DNA of 64,000 nt from Phialocephala subalpina (taxonomy: Eukaryota; Ascomycota; Leotiomycetes; Helotiales; Mollisiaceae), in contig FJOG01000015.1 of NCBI GenBank assembly GCA_900073065.1, forward strand, positions 1,382,119-1,446,118. The letters run 5' to 3'. The position numbers and the translations under genes were made by a program. Shown here one piece after another: positions 44,070 through 55,832 of this stretch. The notes under the pieces were generated by a model. That model saw only the letters and a program-made list of their open reading frames with translations. It had not been told where the DNA came from and did not search any database. Numbering within the stretch: the stretch's first letter is position 1; each line of letters begins with the position of its first letter.

Positions 44070-44469
44070 TCACTTCTTCGGCCTTCCCTTCGGCTTCACA
44101 GGCCCCTTCCCCTTGGTATCCTTCTTCGACTTCTCCTTATCAATAAAGTCTTTGATAATCCCTTGCAGCGCGTCATTCCGTCTCGTAATCAGCAGCACGT
44201 CGTCCGTCATGACAGTCGTCCTGCCAGCATGGTGAGAGAATGACTCGAGGTCGGTGGCAACATTTTCTGCGGGATTGTTAGCTTGAATACGGACAATGGA
44301 GGGTAGACGATGTACCAATCTGCGTCCATACCATCTCTGTCAGAGCACCGATGAATTGAGGGGTAGCGGTTGTGTTCTGGCGTAGGGTTTCTTCCTCGAC
44401 GATCTTTCCGATTGCGAACCATAACGAGGCCTTGAGGCGCTCTCGCAGAGCTTCATCTGGTTGAGACAT
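44070..44469 (-). CDS. mhf1: MHF1 / CENP-S histone-fold protein
   Basis: Two exons (44469-44316, 44266-44070) give 116 residues. The histone fold is clear: ERLKASLWFAIGKIVEEET, then TPQFIGALTEMVWTQI, then ENVATDLESFSHHAGRTTV and MTDDVLLITRRNDAL. This is the CENP-S/MHF1 pattern. With MHF2 (CENP-X) the protein stimulates the FANCM/Mph1 helicase at stalled forks and joins the inner kinetochore. The C-terminal tail is Lys/Pro-rich (KSKKDTKGKGPVKPKGRPKK) and probably binds DNA. It diverges from PGA2. Confidence 0.92.
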
Positions 44470-44836
44470 TGTGCTCGTTATTGAGGTTGTAGATGTTCAG
44501 AAGGTGGTACATTGGAGCGCGTTTGGGGTGACGCGCCTTCCAAAGCCGAAGATTCTCCGTGCCGGGCCGACCATATTTTCCAATTGTCGGTTCCTCCGAA
44601 GACAAATCTTGGGATTTTCTTGGGACCTATGATAGAATTCCCGCAAAACGACTTTCTTTTCGCCCACCACGCTTTTCCTTAATTCCTCTTCTTCTTTCCT
44701 ACCTCTGTGCTCTTCAATTCTATCCGCCAAATCCTAGCGCACACCAATTCCTATCCATCCGGTCTGCACATCTCTCCTCAACCTCCACTTTCCTCCCAAG
44801 ACATCTATCGAGAGAATACCGCAACAGCAAGCCAAG
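44470..44836. promoter_or_regulatory. Bidirectional promoter region, mhf1 and PGA2
   Basis: The 367 bases between divergent starts are C/T-rich on the plus strand toward the PGA2 start. No gene in it. Confidence 0.4.
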
Positions 44837-45328
44837 ATGGGACCACAAGACATCTACCACTTCGTCGTAGACTGGGTCTACTACTTCGCAAACAACTTCC
44901 ACCGCAACCTCTTCCACATGTTCGACGACATGAACACAACCCGCTACATCCGCCTCATCGCCTGCGTGGGCGCCTACCTCCTCGCGCGTCCCTACCTCGT
45001 CAAGCTCGGAGAGAAGATCTCGCAGAAAGAGTTGGAGAAGCAGAATAAGGCGAAAGATCCTTATGATGCGGCTACGAAGGAGAAGGGGGATAAGAAGAAG
45101 ATTGAGCCGAATGCGCTAAGAGGGGGTGGGAAGAGTGTTAGTTTCGAAGAGGTTGAGAAAGAGGAAGATGACGAGGGAGAGGCTAGTGGGTTTCAATGGG
45201 GGAAGAAAGCGAAGCAGAGGGCGAGGAAGGAGGCGGAGAAGAAGTTGGCGGCGCAGGAGAAGGTGTTACAGGATGATGATATTATGGAGCATTTGGTTGA
45301 TTACGAGCCGGGACAGGATGGCTGGTAG
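44837..45328 (+). CDS. PGA2: PGA2-like ER trafficking protein
   Basis: The gene encodes 163 residues in one exon. The N-terminus has an amphipathic start and one membrane segment (YIRLIACVGAYLLARPYLVKL, about 36-56), followed by a strongly charged helix (KLGEKISQKELEKQNKAKD) and an Arg/Lys/Glu-rich C-terminus ending LVDYEPGQDGW. This order is that of Pga2, an essential ER/nuclear-envelope protein in yeast needed for processing of Gas1 and alkaline phosphatase. The conserved ARPYLVKL segment supports the call. It is slightly longer than the yeast protein, mainly in the acidic middle. Confidence 0.82.
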   Translation: MGPQDIYHFVVDWVYYFANNFHRNLFHMFDDMNTTRYIRLIACVGAYLLARPYLVKLGEKISQKELEKQNKAKDPYDAATKEKGDKKKIEPNALRGGGKSVSFEEVEKEEDDEGEASGFQWGKKAKQRARKEAEKKLAAQEKVLQDDDIMEHLVDYEPGQDGW

Positions 45329-46489
45329 GAGACTATGCGGGTGTATAATAGGTGGTAGAGATTAATGAAGGCATCTTGTACATCTGGTTTTGTTTGGGTC
45401 TCTGTGTGCAGCTGGTTGATGTGGAGGACTGGGTGGTGATGCGAGAAGATCCCTCTGACGGGCTGGTTGAGAGGCATGGATGGATACATTGACATTGGCA
45501 CAGATTCTCATGCTTCAGCAGATGGCTACTCGGTATGGCCTGGATACATGCATACGGAAAGCTTGGGACATGATGCCAGCCTACGGCCCGTAAGACTGGT
45601 GGCAACGTGGTCAGCCGGGTTTACTTAGAAGCCTCATTAGAAGGCTGTGGTATCGATGACCTGGCCGGAAAACATACATCTTCGGAATTTCCAGACCATA
45701 TTCCGAGACCGAGTGCGATCGATACTTCAGATGGCAAATGGCCTCGTCCTTCGGAATCATTGTCGACTCACAGCAATCCACCTGGCAGATTTCTGGAGAT
45801 TTGGTATCACTACATGCTCGAACACGACTCTCTTCCTGCTGTTGTTATCGCTCCTTCGTCACAGTGGGCTCATACATCCCCTTTTTCCGTAGTTGTTAGC
45901 CTCGATCAATTGCAGAAGCAAAGGTCGAAAGCGTTGAAGGCAGTGCAGATCATCATGATTCCAGGGACCCTCGGACACTAATTCGTCAGAATCTGGGGGG
46001 CAAAGTGCTAAAAGTTTCCCAAAAGTGCCTCACGCATCACTGGAGCATTACCGCAACCACTGATATTGAAGCCTTCAGACCTCCATATGCATCTATGCGT
46101 CCCTAAAACATGATGAAGATACTCCACCGCTCTTTTGTGGATCTTTTTATAGTATCGATTCGCGAAGACTGACGCTGTTTCCGTTATTAATCGTAGTCCC
46201 CTGTTCCAGTGTGGTGACTTCTGTGAGGGGCATTTGTGAGGGGCACTTTCAGGCTCTTGACTACGACAGGCTGACGCATCTCTCGTATTTTGATCCCCAC
46301 CAAAACAACACCCTTCAACCACGCCAGCCACAAACACGAGAGCCGCTCAACGACCACTGACGACGATGATATGAGCTACGATTTAACGACTCGCACATTC
46401 GATTTTGCCTGTAATCTTCCCTTCGACCGTCGTTCGATGGCCACGCGGTTGTTCGAAGCTTTTTGCTGGGTTTAAATCAAGGATCGACC
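45329..46489. other. Intergenic, no supported gene
   Basis: A 124-codon plus-strand frame at 45607-45981 (with FLEIWYHYMLEHDS and VVVSLDQLQKQRSKAL) is the only stretch with mixed, protein-like composition, but no domain or flanking structure supports it. The rest is promoter for the gene at 46490. Confidence 0.35.
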
Positions 46490-49400
46490 ATGGAAGGACC
46501 ACAGAGACGGGATATCAATGAGCTGTTGGCAAATGGCTACTTCAAGACATCGGCCTCGACGAGTAGAGCGAAAAGCCCTTCTGGGTATGCATCGCGAGGG
46601 CAGGGTGGCACTGCTAAAGCTGACACGTACAGCTCGACGCCGACGTCTGCAAATGCCCCATCCTTTCTCCGGGCACACGATCCCGAACCTACGAGAGCGA
46701 GAAGTAGGAGTAGAGTACCGAGAGGACCACCGCCGCCGAGACCGATCGTAGAGGATGAGTTGGTTTCGTTGGAAAGAGAGAGTGCTGCTTCTCCTAGACC
46801 GTCATACGACCCCCCGCTGCGGGGTAAAATAGATCAGAATCCCATATTGCTGGAGGCAGATGTGACCGCGACGGAGGCAGCAAGGCTACAGGAAATACCA
46901 TGTCCGAGAGAGAAGAATGATAGGGATGATAGTGGGGAGAGGAGATTTGTGTTGGTACCAAAGTCCGATACTTATGAGCCGAATGACAAGGACGAGATCA
47001 TCAACAGGAAGGAGGAGATTCGAAATCATAAGGCTGCGAAACATGATGCACCACGACAAGAGCAAAGGAGAGAACCTCTGCGTCGAAGTCCAGTACGGCA
47101 GAAACCTTCAAAGGAATCATTGCGTCGAGAGTCACCAAAGCGAGAAGAGAGAAGAGATACGCGGCCAGTAATCCCAGAGCCACGAAGAGAGGAAAGAAAG
47201 GAGACGAGACCACCTCAGGAGCAACCACGGAGGGAAGAAAGACGAGATGAAAGAAGAGATCCACGACCCGTAATACACCAAGACACCAGAAGAAAAGAAG
47301 AAGAACCTCGCAGAAGGGTAGAGCGAGCCGATTCGGGAATTTCTAGTCGTCCTATAGTACACCAAGAACCACAGAGAAAGGAAGAAAGAAGAGAACCTGA
47401 GCGTCCACCAATCGCAAGACGACGGAGCAGACAAGATCTGCCAACTCTGGAGACGAAGGTTCCAAGAGAAATACCTCCACAATTCCGAAGAAGTGCCTCC
47501 GCATTTGCAGCGCTCCCCAAGGACAAGGATGAGACTCCCAAAGCTTCGACACCACGTGGATCTGCAGGAGCAGACTACTTCCTTTCGCCAGAAACTTTCA
47601 GATCGACTAAGGAAACTTCATCATCTGCTGCACCAAGACAACAAGTACACGATCTTCTTTGGGGAAAGACAGGCACGCCAGTAACAGAGAAGCGAAACAG
47701 TGGCAGTCTTTCTCGACCTGGAACTCCGAATTCGGAAAAGAGGAATAGTGGCAACTTTGACTCGGCTCGAAACGAGAAGTTGACCAGGTCACAACAATTG
47801 TCGGAGGAGTTTAATACCCGAAACTCAGACCGACATCCATCTTCGGATCATTCAGGCCGCTCGTCAAGATCATCCCGTGGCTACTACAGCAGTAGCGAAG
47901 ACGACGTTGCCCCGGAAAGTGATGTCGAGAAACATCGAAAGAAACATCATAGACGCCATCGAGACGAGCATTCACACCTGAGCTCTCCTTCAAGAGCAAA
48001 TGGTAGAAATCTTGAGCTAAGGCAAGGTTCTAGACTGAATTCTCCGTTGCCTTCTCCGAAGGTCTCACCAAGTCAAATATCTCGAGGAGACGAATTTGAG
48101 AGAAGAGAAACATTTCCATTGACTCGAGACAGGAGACCAAGCTCACGGCCAGTCTCTCCTCACTCTGCAGACAAGGAGACTCCTCGAGCAGATCTCCTGA
48201 ACCCCTTCGATGCTTCAACACGACCGAAATCTCGACCGTCAAGTGCTGCCCCCGCGCCCAAACCTCCTGCACACCATACTTCTGTACCAATCCCAATACC
48301 AACTCGAATCGATCTTTCCTCTACAGATTTGAGGAGATCTGTGCCACAATTTGATGAACATAGACCCAATGGCCCACGACCTCAACCTCAACCAGCTTCC
48401 TGGCAGCCTCCACCATTCTCACCTCCTTCGCAGAACTTGGACAAGCCTGTGGGGTCTTATCGCCGTTACTCTGAAGACATTGAACGAGGCAGCATTGCAC
48501 CACTTCCTACCTGTCCGAGAACGACGTTCAGTCGTGGCCGCAACGATTGGTTGACTCTTCCTCAGTGCCCATCATTCGACATCTGTCCTTCTTGCTTCAA
48601 CTCTACCATTGCACCAACTGAGTACCGAGATCTCTTCGTCCCTGCCCCTCGTCGTTCACCGGATACTGAAGTGCTATGTGACTTTGGTAGCTCGCCGTGG
48701 TACCGAATAGCTTGGCTCCTGACCGTGAAGGAGAGAAGGAGAGACTTGAAGCTGTTTTATGGTCTCGCAAACATCGCAGCGACAATTCAACCTTGCTTGG
48801 GAAAACATGAAGCGATCCGATCCTGGCATTCCATTGTCGACCCAAAGACTGGAGGACTGGTTCGAGGTTTTGACGTCTGCTACAGCTGTGTCAAGAGTGT
48901 TGAGACCTTGCTGCCATCCATCCGAGGCGTATTCGTCCGCTCGGAGTCACAGCACTCGACAGGATCTCCGCGAATTTGTGACCTGAGATTTGACAGCAAG
49001 CGTTTCGTTCAATACTTCGATGCTTTAGAAACAGCAGCAGATCAAGCCGACTATGACGATGGCGCTCCCGACACTCGCAACCTCGCCGGCCTAGCCAAAC
49101 ATCTCGCACTCTTCGACGAATGCCGGCAAGACACCGATATCTTCGACAAAAGATGGCACATCATAACCCAACTCCCCGAATTCACCGTCTGCGAAGAATG
49201 TTTCGACGAAGTCGTCTGGCCGGAACTAGAAGAGGGAAAAGCAATACCAATGATGTTCAACAAGACGTTGCAAAGGATACCGAAAGCGAGCTGTCAGCTT
49301 TATTCTCCGAAGATGAGGGGTATTTTCAGGTTAGCGTCTGATAGTGGGGATTATAAGATGTTAGCGAGCAAGGCGAGGGAGAGGAAGACGATTGAGTTGG

Positions 49401-49501
49401 TGCATAAGAAGGATATGGCGGAGTTGAGGAGGAGGAAAGGGGATCCGGGTGTGGAGAGGGAGATGATAAGGTTGGAGGAAGATTGGAGGAGGTGGGAATG
49501 A
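46490..49501 (+). CDS. Large disordered protein with C-terminal Cys-pair domain, unknown
   Basis: One exon gives 1003 residues from MEGPQRRDINELL; an ATG 27 bases upstream in frame would add a short leader and seems less likely. Residues 1-690 are disordered, very rich in Arg/Glu/Pro/Ser, with repeated KEERREPERP-like motifs at about 250-320. The last 310 residues are ordered and conserved-looking. They carry CPSFDICPSCFNSTIAPTEY, CDFGSSPWYRIAWLLTVKER, FDVCYSCVKSVETLLPSI and FTVCEECFDEVVWPEL, a set of CxxC pairs that suggests two or three zinc sites. I do not recognise a named family, but the pattern looks like a conserved ascomycete protein. A nuclear or RNA-related role is possible and not shown. 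Confidence 0.82.
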   Translation: MEGPQRRDINELLANGYFKTSASTSRAKSPSGYASRGQGGTAKADTYSSTPTSANAPSFLRAHDPEPTRARSRSRVPRGPPPPRPIVEDELVSLERESAASPRPSYDPPLRGKIDQNPILLEADVTATEAARLQEIPCPREKNDRDDSGERRFVLVPKSDTYEPNDKDEIINRKEEIRNHKAAKHDAPRQEQRREPLRRSPVRQKPSKESLRRESPKREERRDTRPVIPEPRREERKETRPPQEQPRREERRDERRDPRPVIHQDTRRKEEEPRRRVERADSGISSRPIVHQEPQRKEERREPERPPIARRRSRQDLPTLETKVPREIPPQFRRSASAFAALPKDKDETPKASTPRGSAGADYFLSPETFRSTKETSSSAAPRQQVHDLLWGKTGTPVTEKRNSGSLSRPGTPNSEKRNSGNFDSARNEKLTRSQQLSEEFNTRNSDRHPSSDHSGRSSRSSRGYYSSSEDDVAPESDVEKHRKKHHRRHRDEHSHLSSPSRANGRNLELRQGSRLNSPLPSPKVSPSQISRGDEFERRETFPLTRDRRPSSRPVSPHSADKETPRADLLNPFDASTRPKSRPSSAAPAPKPPAHHTSVPIPIPTRIDLSSTDLRRSVPQFDEHRPNGPRPQPQPASWQPPPFSPPSQNLDKPVGSYRRYSEDIERGSIAPLPTCPRTTFSRGRNDWLTLPQCPSFDICPSCFNSTIAPTEYRDLFVPAPRRSPDTEVLCDFGSSPWYRIAWLLTVKERRRDLKLFYGLANIAATIQPCLGKHEAIRSWHSIVDPKTGGLVRGFDVCYSCVKSVETLLPSIRGVFVRSESQHSTGSPRICDLRFDSKRFVQYFDALETAADQADYDDGAPDTRNLAGLAKHLALFDECRQDTDIFDKRWHIITQLPEFTVCEECFDEVVWPELEEGKAIPMMFNKTLQRIPKASCQLYSPKMRGIFRLASDSGDYKMLASKARERKTIELVHKKDMAELRRRKGDPGVEREMIRLEEDWRRWE

Positions 49502-49988
49502 TGATTTGATGTATGATGAATTTATGAGAATGCATGATTTATGAGGTTGGGAGGAGTGTATATTGCATTGCCGGGGGAGTGTGGGTGTGGAAGGTGAACC
49601 GTAAGAATCTCAGGTGAGCTCATTGTCCGAAGTTCACTTTTGGTGGTGAAGGTGTCAACACTGGACTTGAATGTTTGTCAAAGATGGGGACATCCAAGGC
49701 CAATGTTGAAGAAACTCTGGGACAATTGGGGAAGGAAGTCACATGCTTGCTTCCTGCAAGTGCCCGTCTTCTTCGAGTCTCGTTTCCTCTGCCCAAAAAG
49801 GTGATTTTGTTTGCCAACCTGTCGTCATTACTTGCACTAAGATCCGCGACGCGTCGGACTGCTGCATCTTGCGTATGCCCTTTTCTTTGTGCTAGCGTCG
49901 CTCTCTTGCATACTTTGCGCTCTTTACCCCTCTTGCCAAACATCAACCATTGCAAAAACACAACCCGCTTTCGCACAACTCCAGAGTC
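49502..49988. promoter_or_regulatory. Upstream region of the Arg-rich gene
   Basis: Pyrimidine-rich near 49880-49985. A 109-codon frame (49675-50004) overlaps the next start in another frame and looks random. Confidence 0.35.
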
Positions 49989-52366
49989 ATGGATATCCCA
50001 ATAGCGTACACCAGTGTCTATGAAGACATTTGGCGCGAACTTCGAAGAGGCCATCGCCACCGCATCAAGAATCGTCGTCGTCCAACCCGGGAGGATTTCG
50101 AGCGCGTTGTCGAAGCCTTCTACCAGGCGGAATGGTGTCCAGAGTCGGCGAAGACTTCATTCGAAGTCATGCGGTACAGAGCCGAGTACAATATCTGGGC
50201 TTACTACTGTATGTTCTTCCACTTGTTCGAGCAGCAAACTCTGGATTTCCTACTAATGGTTTGCAGTTAGAGAAGATGAAGAGTTTCCTGGCAGAGATCC
50301 CGCGACTTTCAATGCAAGAGGAAGACCTTTCGAACCTACCATGCCAAGCATAAAGCACGAATCCCCCTCCTCTCTATCCGAAACTCCTTGCCGCTACGGA
50401 ATGTTTGGTTTGACCTCGCCTGAAGCTCGTGCTGTCGAAGCCCAGGCCGGTTGGGTTGCTCGCGATATCGCAAATGGACGCCGAGAGCCGGATCGAGATC
50501 GGTCTGTCACGATTATCTCCAGCGAGAGACCCCTTCATCGATAGATTTGACACACAATCTCCGTCTTGCCCGCCTCTCTTGAGTCCAACCAAGCTCAGAA
50601 CCTCCAATGCTTCGACCTCTTTGCCCTACGACTCCATGTTCTCCCCATCAGAGCCCATGTCGAATACCCACGAGCGCAAGCGTCGAGACTCACATCTCTC
50701 CACGTACCCCTATCAACAAATCAACACGGGTGTTCCTCACAGATCTGCTTCTCCTTCTTTCTCCCTAGCCAGTCCCACTCCCTCTCGACGCCAGCCTGAC
50801 CATCCAGAGTCTTTCTGGAGAAGAGATCGCGAGCCCAACTCCTACCCATCAGAACGCCCCTCCAACCCCCACAAGCGCAAGCGCCTCGATGTCAATCCTC
50901 GCCCACACGAGCGGGGATCTACATACCTCCCGGACCCAATCCGAGATACCTTGCTCGTCAGCAAGCAGTCAGGTGAATCACTACCCTCCGACATGGATAT
51001 CGACGAACCTCTCGAGCCCTCCGCAGCCCTAATGCGCTTCCACCTCGAAAGCAAATGGAAGACTCGCGAAGCGTTCAAGGATTATCAACCACAACTAGGT
51101 TTCAACCCCCAAACAGGCGAACCTTGGATGGCTATCCGTTGCTACGCTGAAGATGCTTACCCCGCTCTCTCCGGTCAACGACATCGTTATCTGTTGAGTC
51201 TGAAAAAGAAGATTCCAAAATTCGAGATCCAGTATGAACGTTTTGAGGTTGAGAAGGATTGGGGACAGAAATACTTGGTGATTTGGCCTGAGTTCATGGA
51301 TCCGGATGATCTTAATAATGAGCAGCTTTGGGAGGAGTTTGGTGAGTTGAGAGCGTTTTTGGAGAGTTGGGCTGCAGGAGACAAGGCAGAAACAATCTAC
51401 CAGGCTTACAATAAGTGGTTGAAGCTGCCGAAGCACGAGAGACGAGGATTGGAGCTTCCGGAAGACTTTCCGATAGAGGACTTTCAGCTGACGACTTTCG
51501 GTGGAACCCGAGAGAGGGTATATCATGGTAGGAAGGATATGAGATTACGACGAGAAGGTAGTCGAGGAATGGAGCGGGAAGGTGGACTTGGTGGATATGT
51601 GAAAGAAGGAAGCAGAGGTCGAGAAGACAGTCGAGAGGGGAGAGACGAGCGGGATCGAGGAAGAGACGTCACCAACAGAAGAAGAGTTCCAAGTTGGGAG
51701 GAAGATCGATTTCAGGGGTTGAGAAAGCAGAGCAGTCGCCGAGATCGTATTCGAGCAGTGGAGCGAGAGGGTAGACATGGTGGGCTTCTGAGAGGACCAA
51801 GCAGAGACCGAAATCGCAGTCGAGGAAGAGAACAAGGCGCCGGACACGCGAGTCATCAAGGAAGAAACACCAGTCGAATAATGGCTGCAGGTTGGGAAGA
51901 AGGTCAATATACGGACGCGCGAGAGCGTAGCAGCCGCCGGGACCGCAGTCGAATTAAGGATCGAGAGGGCATACAAGGGCCAGAACGAAACAGGCCCTCT
52001 GGACCGAGATACTATGTTCATGGCGAGTTGGGATCAGAGCAGCGATATCGAGGAAGACAGCGAGAGGGCAGACAGGGAGAAAACATGATCATGAGAGACC
52101 GAAGCAGACCCCGAGACGATCGCCCCTACGATCGATTCGATCCCCCTTACAACCGAAGTTCAAACCCAAGATATCTATGACGATGACGCCAGTCAGGTGT
52201 TTCGAGAAAAGGCGATACCTATCGTCCTCGCTACGAATCTCGGAACGAGACAGGACCGCTAACAAAGTGGGAGCTGGAGATGACAGACGAGGAGTTCGAG
52301 CAATGGATTAACTCTTTGGAGTACTATGATATGTGCAGGGAGATCGAACGGGACGGAAGCGATTAG
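49989..52366 (+). CDS. Unknown protein with Arg-rich repeat tail
   Basis: My model has four exons (49989-50208, 50267-50449, 50523-52157, 52197-52366) giving 735 residues in frame. Without the intron at 50450-50522 the frame closes at 50544. Without the 39-bp intron at 52158-52196 it closes at 52180 and leaves out a coding-looking end (MTDEEFEQWINSLEYYDM). The N-terminus is helical (RREDFERVVEAFYQAEW-like). A folded middle block at about residues 300-470 includes GFNPQTGEPWMAIRCYAED, FEIQYERFEVEKDWGQKYL and LPKHERRGLELPEDFP. Next come about 200 residues of Arg/Gly/Glu-rich sequence in imperfect repeats containing SRRDR and a WEE motif. No family recognised; the composition suggests RNA binding. 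The third intron is shorter than usual, so the 3' end is the least certain part. Confidence 0.7.
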
Positions 52367-53497
52367 AGATCAACGCATTTCTTGAGCCATGGAGAGTCGG
52401 AGTTATGTTAGGGGTACGTTGTGTTTCTAGTTGGACTGTTTTGGAGACGTAGACAAGACAATGTATGATAACGGGGCTTGGGAGAAGTCAGAGGTTGCTT
52501 GTTGGAGATATTATGAGCTCGTAAGTCGAGAAATGTATGTTTGCTCTTACCTGAATGTCTCGAAGGGTGTGGCAGATTTCTCTGGAGTGTTGCCGCTACG
52601 TCTTGATTTCCAAGTGGGCCGTTCCTTCCTCACCATTAGTGATGCTCTTGCTTGCTACTCCTTTGGTTACACATTCCTTGACTGAAGGTGGGAATACCGC
52701 ACCTTCCCTCCCTCCATTCCATTCCATGTCAACAACGTTCCTTCCCCATCACCACAAAAGCTGTAAAGACTTCCTTCTCAACATACCTTTCAACTCCATC
52801 CATCTCTTTCAAGTATTCTTGCAACAGCACCATCAGAGATATCACAGCTTTTGGAGCATACTCACTCAATTCACCAGGCTGGGTGAGGGATGGGTCTTGG
52901 TTGAGAAAGATGTGTCATGTGATTGGAAGTGGAAAGGGCGTTTTCTCTGATCTTTAAAGGATGTGGGATAGGATGCGAAGGGAGGTGAAAGAGTCTTTTG
53001 AGCAGGGAACGTGGAGAGTGGATGTGAATAGGGAGGGGTAAGGGGGAGGGGTGCACGTGAGAGGGCTATTTCCTCTCCCGCTCTCCTCTCCAGAACTCTT
53101 ACTCGCCCCGAAAGCACACAGAAACGGGCGTTAAGTTTGAAATAAACAGCTTTTGAGATAGCCTCCAATCTTGGTTCCCACGCGCGGGAAATTCCCCCAT
53201 CAATCGGCCCCAGATCTCATTTCTCGTGGTCCAGATGAGCGGGGGGAAAGAGCGTCCATTGGAGAGTTTGGGGGTTGTGATCATGGTGTTTGAGGGCGAG
53301 TTAGTGAGATTGGGACGGCGAGTTCATTAAGCTTTTTGTAGAATGGATGGAAATTCTTTTTCAGCGCGACAATGTGAGGTGCGAATCTCGAATCTAGGCA
53401 ACGTCTTGTTGTATAGTTTTCAATTTCTTGATAGCAAGTGCTATATAATCTATGCTTACATCCTTTCCTGCCTCAAATCGTCTTTGGGACAACTACA
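52367..53497. other. Intergenic, no gene seen
   Basis: G- and A-rich near 52970-53060 (GGGAGGGG runs). Overlapping frames on both strands at 52555-52957 and 52866-53168 have low-complexity content only. Confidence 0.4.
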
Positions 53498-55293
53498 TCA
53501 CTGAGTTGGTTTTCTGCTATCCAGCCACACCTCTGCAGGTGCCCATACCGATCCTCGGTCATAATCCTTGGCGTCGTTTGTCCCGTATAGCTGCAAAAGT
53601 GGATGTACGATCAAGCTAATGGGTCTGCCTTCGAGTAGGTCCTCGAATTGCTCGAATTTCACCGAAGAATGCGGAATAAGATCTTTACTCTCTGGGTTAA
53701 AAGCCAGCGGGCCTAGATGTTTCAAAGTGTAACACCTCATAGTCGCCCTTCTCGTCCACATCATGTAAGAAATATTCGCTGCCGTCTTGTATATACTTTG
53801 AAGTTTACTACCAGAGTTTGCTTTGGCTTCGTCGCGGATCAGATGTCGAGCTGGACCTTCCAAGAAATGTGTAGCTTGCAGGTTTGCAACCTGGGAAATC
53901 AATTCAGACGTCCAACGATGCAGGTCTTTTTCTTGACTTGTTGTATCATTTCTCAGCGGAGGTAGTAAGAGTCTTAGTGTCTGAGAGCGCCAGATATGAG
54001 CCTCTTCTTGGTTTGCTGTATTGCTTAGGTTAGCTGTTTTTCACTATCTCCTAAAGTCCTGAATACACTTACCTTGTTGCGTGCGGCTGTATATTTCGTT
54101 CAGTAGGCTATCTAGCCCTGACTTAGGAAGAACATCTCCGAGCCCGTTCCCCAGAAAGAAGAATGGATTTGTAAATAAGGTCGTATACACATGGTGGGCG
54201 AGTAGGGCGTTCAGAAGAAGTGCAGGAGATTTCGAAGAGGTTAGTCCTTCTGGAAGTCCGCCATTTGTCAACACGCAGACTTCTGCAAGGTCATTCAGCA
54301 GAGCCACATGGTCAACTTCGTCAAGTTGCTGAAAGACGGACAAGTCATTTATCGACATCCCCTTTCCGAAAGCCCTCATATCCCTCTTGAGCCTATCGAG
54401 ATCACCAATAACTTTGCTTCCATCAACGGGAAGCCAAGATTCCATCTCTTTAAATTCCTCTTCTTGTTTCTGGCGAAAGAATAAGTTATATTCAGCTTCG
54501 ACCTCTTCCTTTTCGGACTTGGCTTCCTGGACCTGGGCTTCCAATATACGAGTGCGATGTTTCAGCTCATCTTGAATCTGCTGGATCCCATTTTCCAGAT
54601 GTTGATTTTGACTTTGCATACGCCCAAGCTGATCCTCGAGTTCCCTTTCCTTTACTTGCCATTCTGCTTCCTTCTTCTTCATAGCTTGATCGAATCTTTG
54701 CGCTAATTCCGCCACCTGAGCTGTTGCGCCCTTTGATATTTGTTTGCCCGTACCACCATTTTCTTGTAACTGCTCTGGGGATTGGCCTATAAGGCTAGAT
54801 TTGTGTGGTCGTTTTGGGTGTCGTTTGAAGTCCGTACTTGGCGAGTTGGATTTATCACGGGAGAAATATCTACATACCGCTCTCAAGCCGCAACCAGGAG
54901 ATTCGTTGGCGGCTAGGAAAGGATAACGTTAGCTCCTGAATTGCAGCACACATGAAAGTACACACCAGATCTGGTATACTCCTGTTCTGATGCCATCTGC
55001 TTTGCGGTTCGGACCTGTGATGGAAACTCTTCGTCTTCGCATTCGTCGGTATCCGCAGCTGAAGTGTTGGCAACGGATGCATTCTTCATGGTTTGGGATG
55101 GCTTGGATTGAGCTTCCGTTATCTGATTAGGCGATGGAAGATCTTTTTCGCTAGTTTTCTGCAAAGTGCGATGATCTTGTTGGTTCGAGTTGTTCGAAGA
55201 CATATTGTGTAGACCTTTTGCGGAGGCGGCCTTTGAATTAGCACTTGGTTTGCCGCTGCGAGACAATGTGCCTTGCTTCTGAGTGTTATGCAA
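53498..55293 (-). CDS. Coiled-coil protein of unknown function
   Basis: Three exons (55293-54966, 54912-54073, 54015-53498) give 561 residues in frame. The first 130 are Ser/Gln/Asn-rich and disordered, with an acidic patch (DECEDEEFP). A long coiled coil follows at about 185-275 (QRFDQAMKKKEAEWQVKERE, QIQDELKHRTRILEAQVQEA). The C-terminal half is helical and hydrophobic in places (HVALLNDLAEVCVLTNGG, LLLNALLAHHVYTTLFTNPFFFLG, EFMKWTSELISQVANLQATHF-like) and ends SVWAPAEVWLDSRKPTQ. I do not recognise the family; proteins of this look are common, often in many copies, in Leotiomycetes. An alternative start is the ATG at about 55203. Confidence 0.72.
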
Positions 55294-55832
55294 CTCGTCT
55301 GTCTCCTAAATGTGGACAATATAAGCTTTATGATTTTGCAAAAGTATGGAGTGAGTATCACGATCAAGGGATTGGGTATTGTGCGTCCTGCATTTGGTGG
55401 CTGGAGCCCCTGGCTGCGAGCATCCTGCGGCGACCTTGTTTCGGCCAACTGGAAATAGTCAAGCGCTTATTCAAACACTCCGTAACCGAACAGCGGGTGG
55501 AATTGATGACATACTGACGGCCCGTGAAAGATCCAACAAGACCGACATGCGGGATTGAGAAGGCGGACGTGCTGCTGAAACACTTCGTGATGCCTGCAGC
55601 CGGGGGCGGCGTGATCGTTATCTCACGCCCCTTGGGCAGGCCTGAACCCTCTGCGAGCGTTCGCATCCTTCTTCATCTACCTAATTCGTGGATGGATCGG
55701 AGACGAAACTAAATCCTTCAAGTCGTACTGTAAGACGGCCGACCTCCATATATCCGTAACATAAATTAGCATCAACCTTCGACATTGACACGGTCCTTCT
55801 TTACCTACCTATTGTCGCTTTCATTCTCTATC
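55294..55832. other. Divergent intergenic region
   Basis: Lies between the coiled-coil gene and the HSP70-like gene and should hold both promoters. Small overlapping frames, none with a domain. Confidence 0.4.

Noticed and set aside
45607..45981. 124-codon plus-strand frame
   Set aside because: Composition is protein-like but there is no domain, no supporting splice and no clear promoter; kept only as a remark in the intergenic entry.
50341..50544. Separate small gene beside the Arg-rich gene
   Set aside because: Better explained as exon 2 of the same gene read through an intron.
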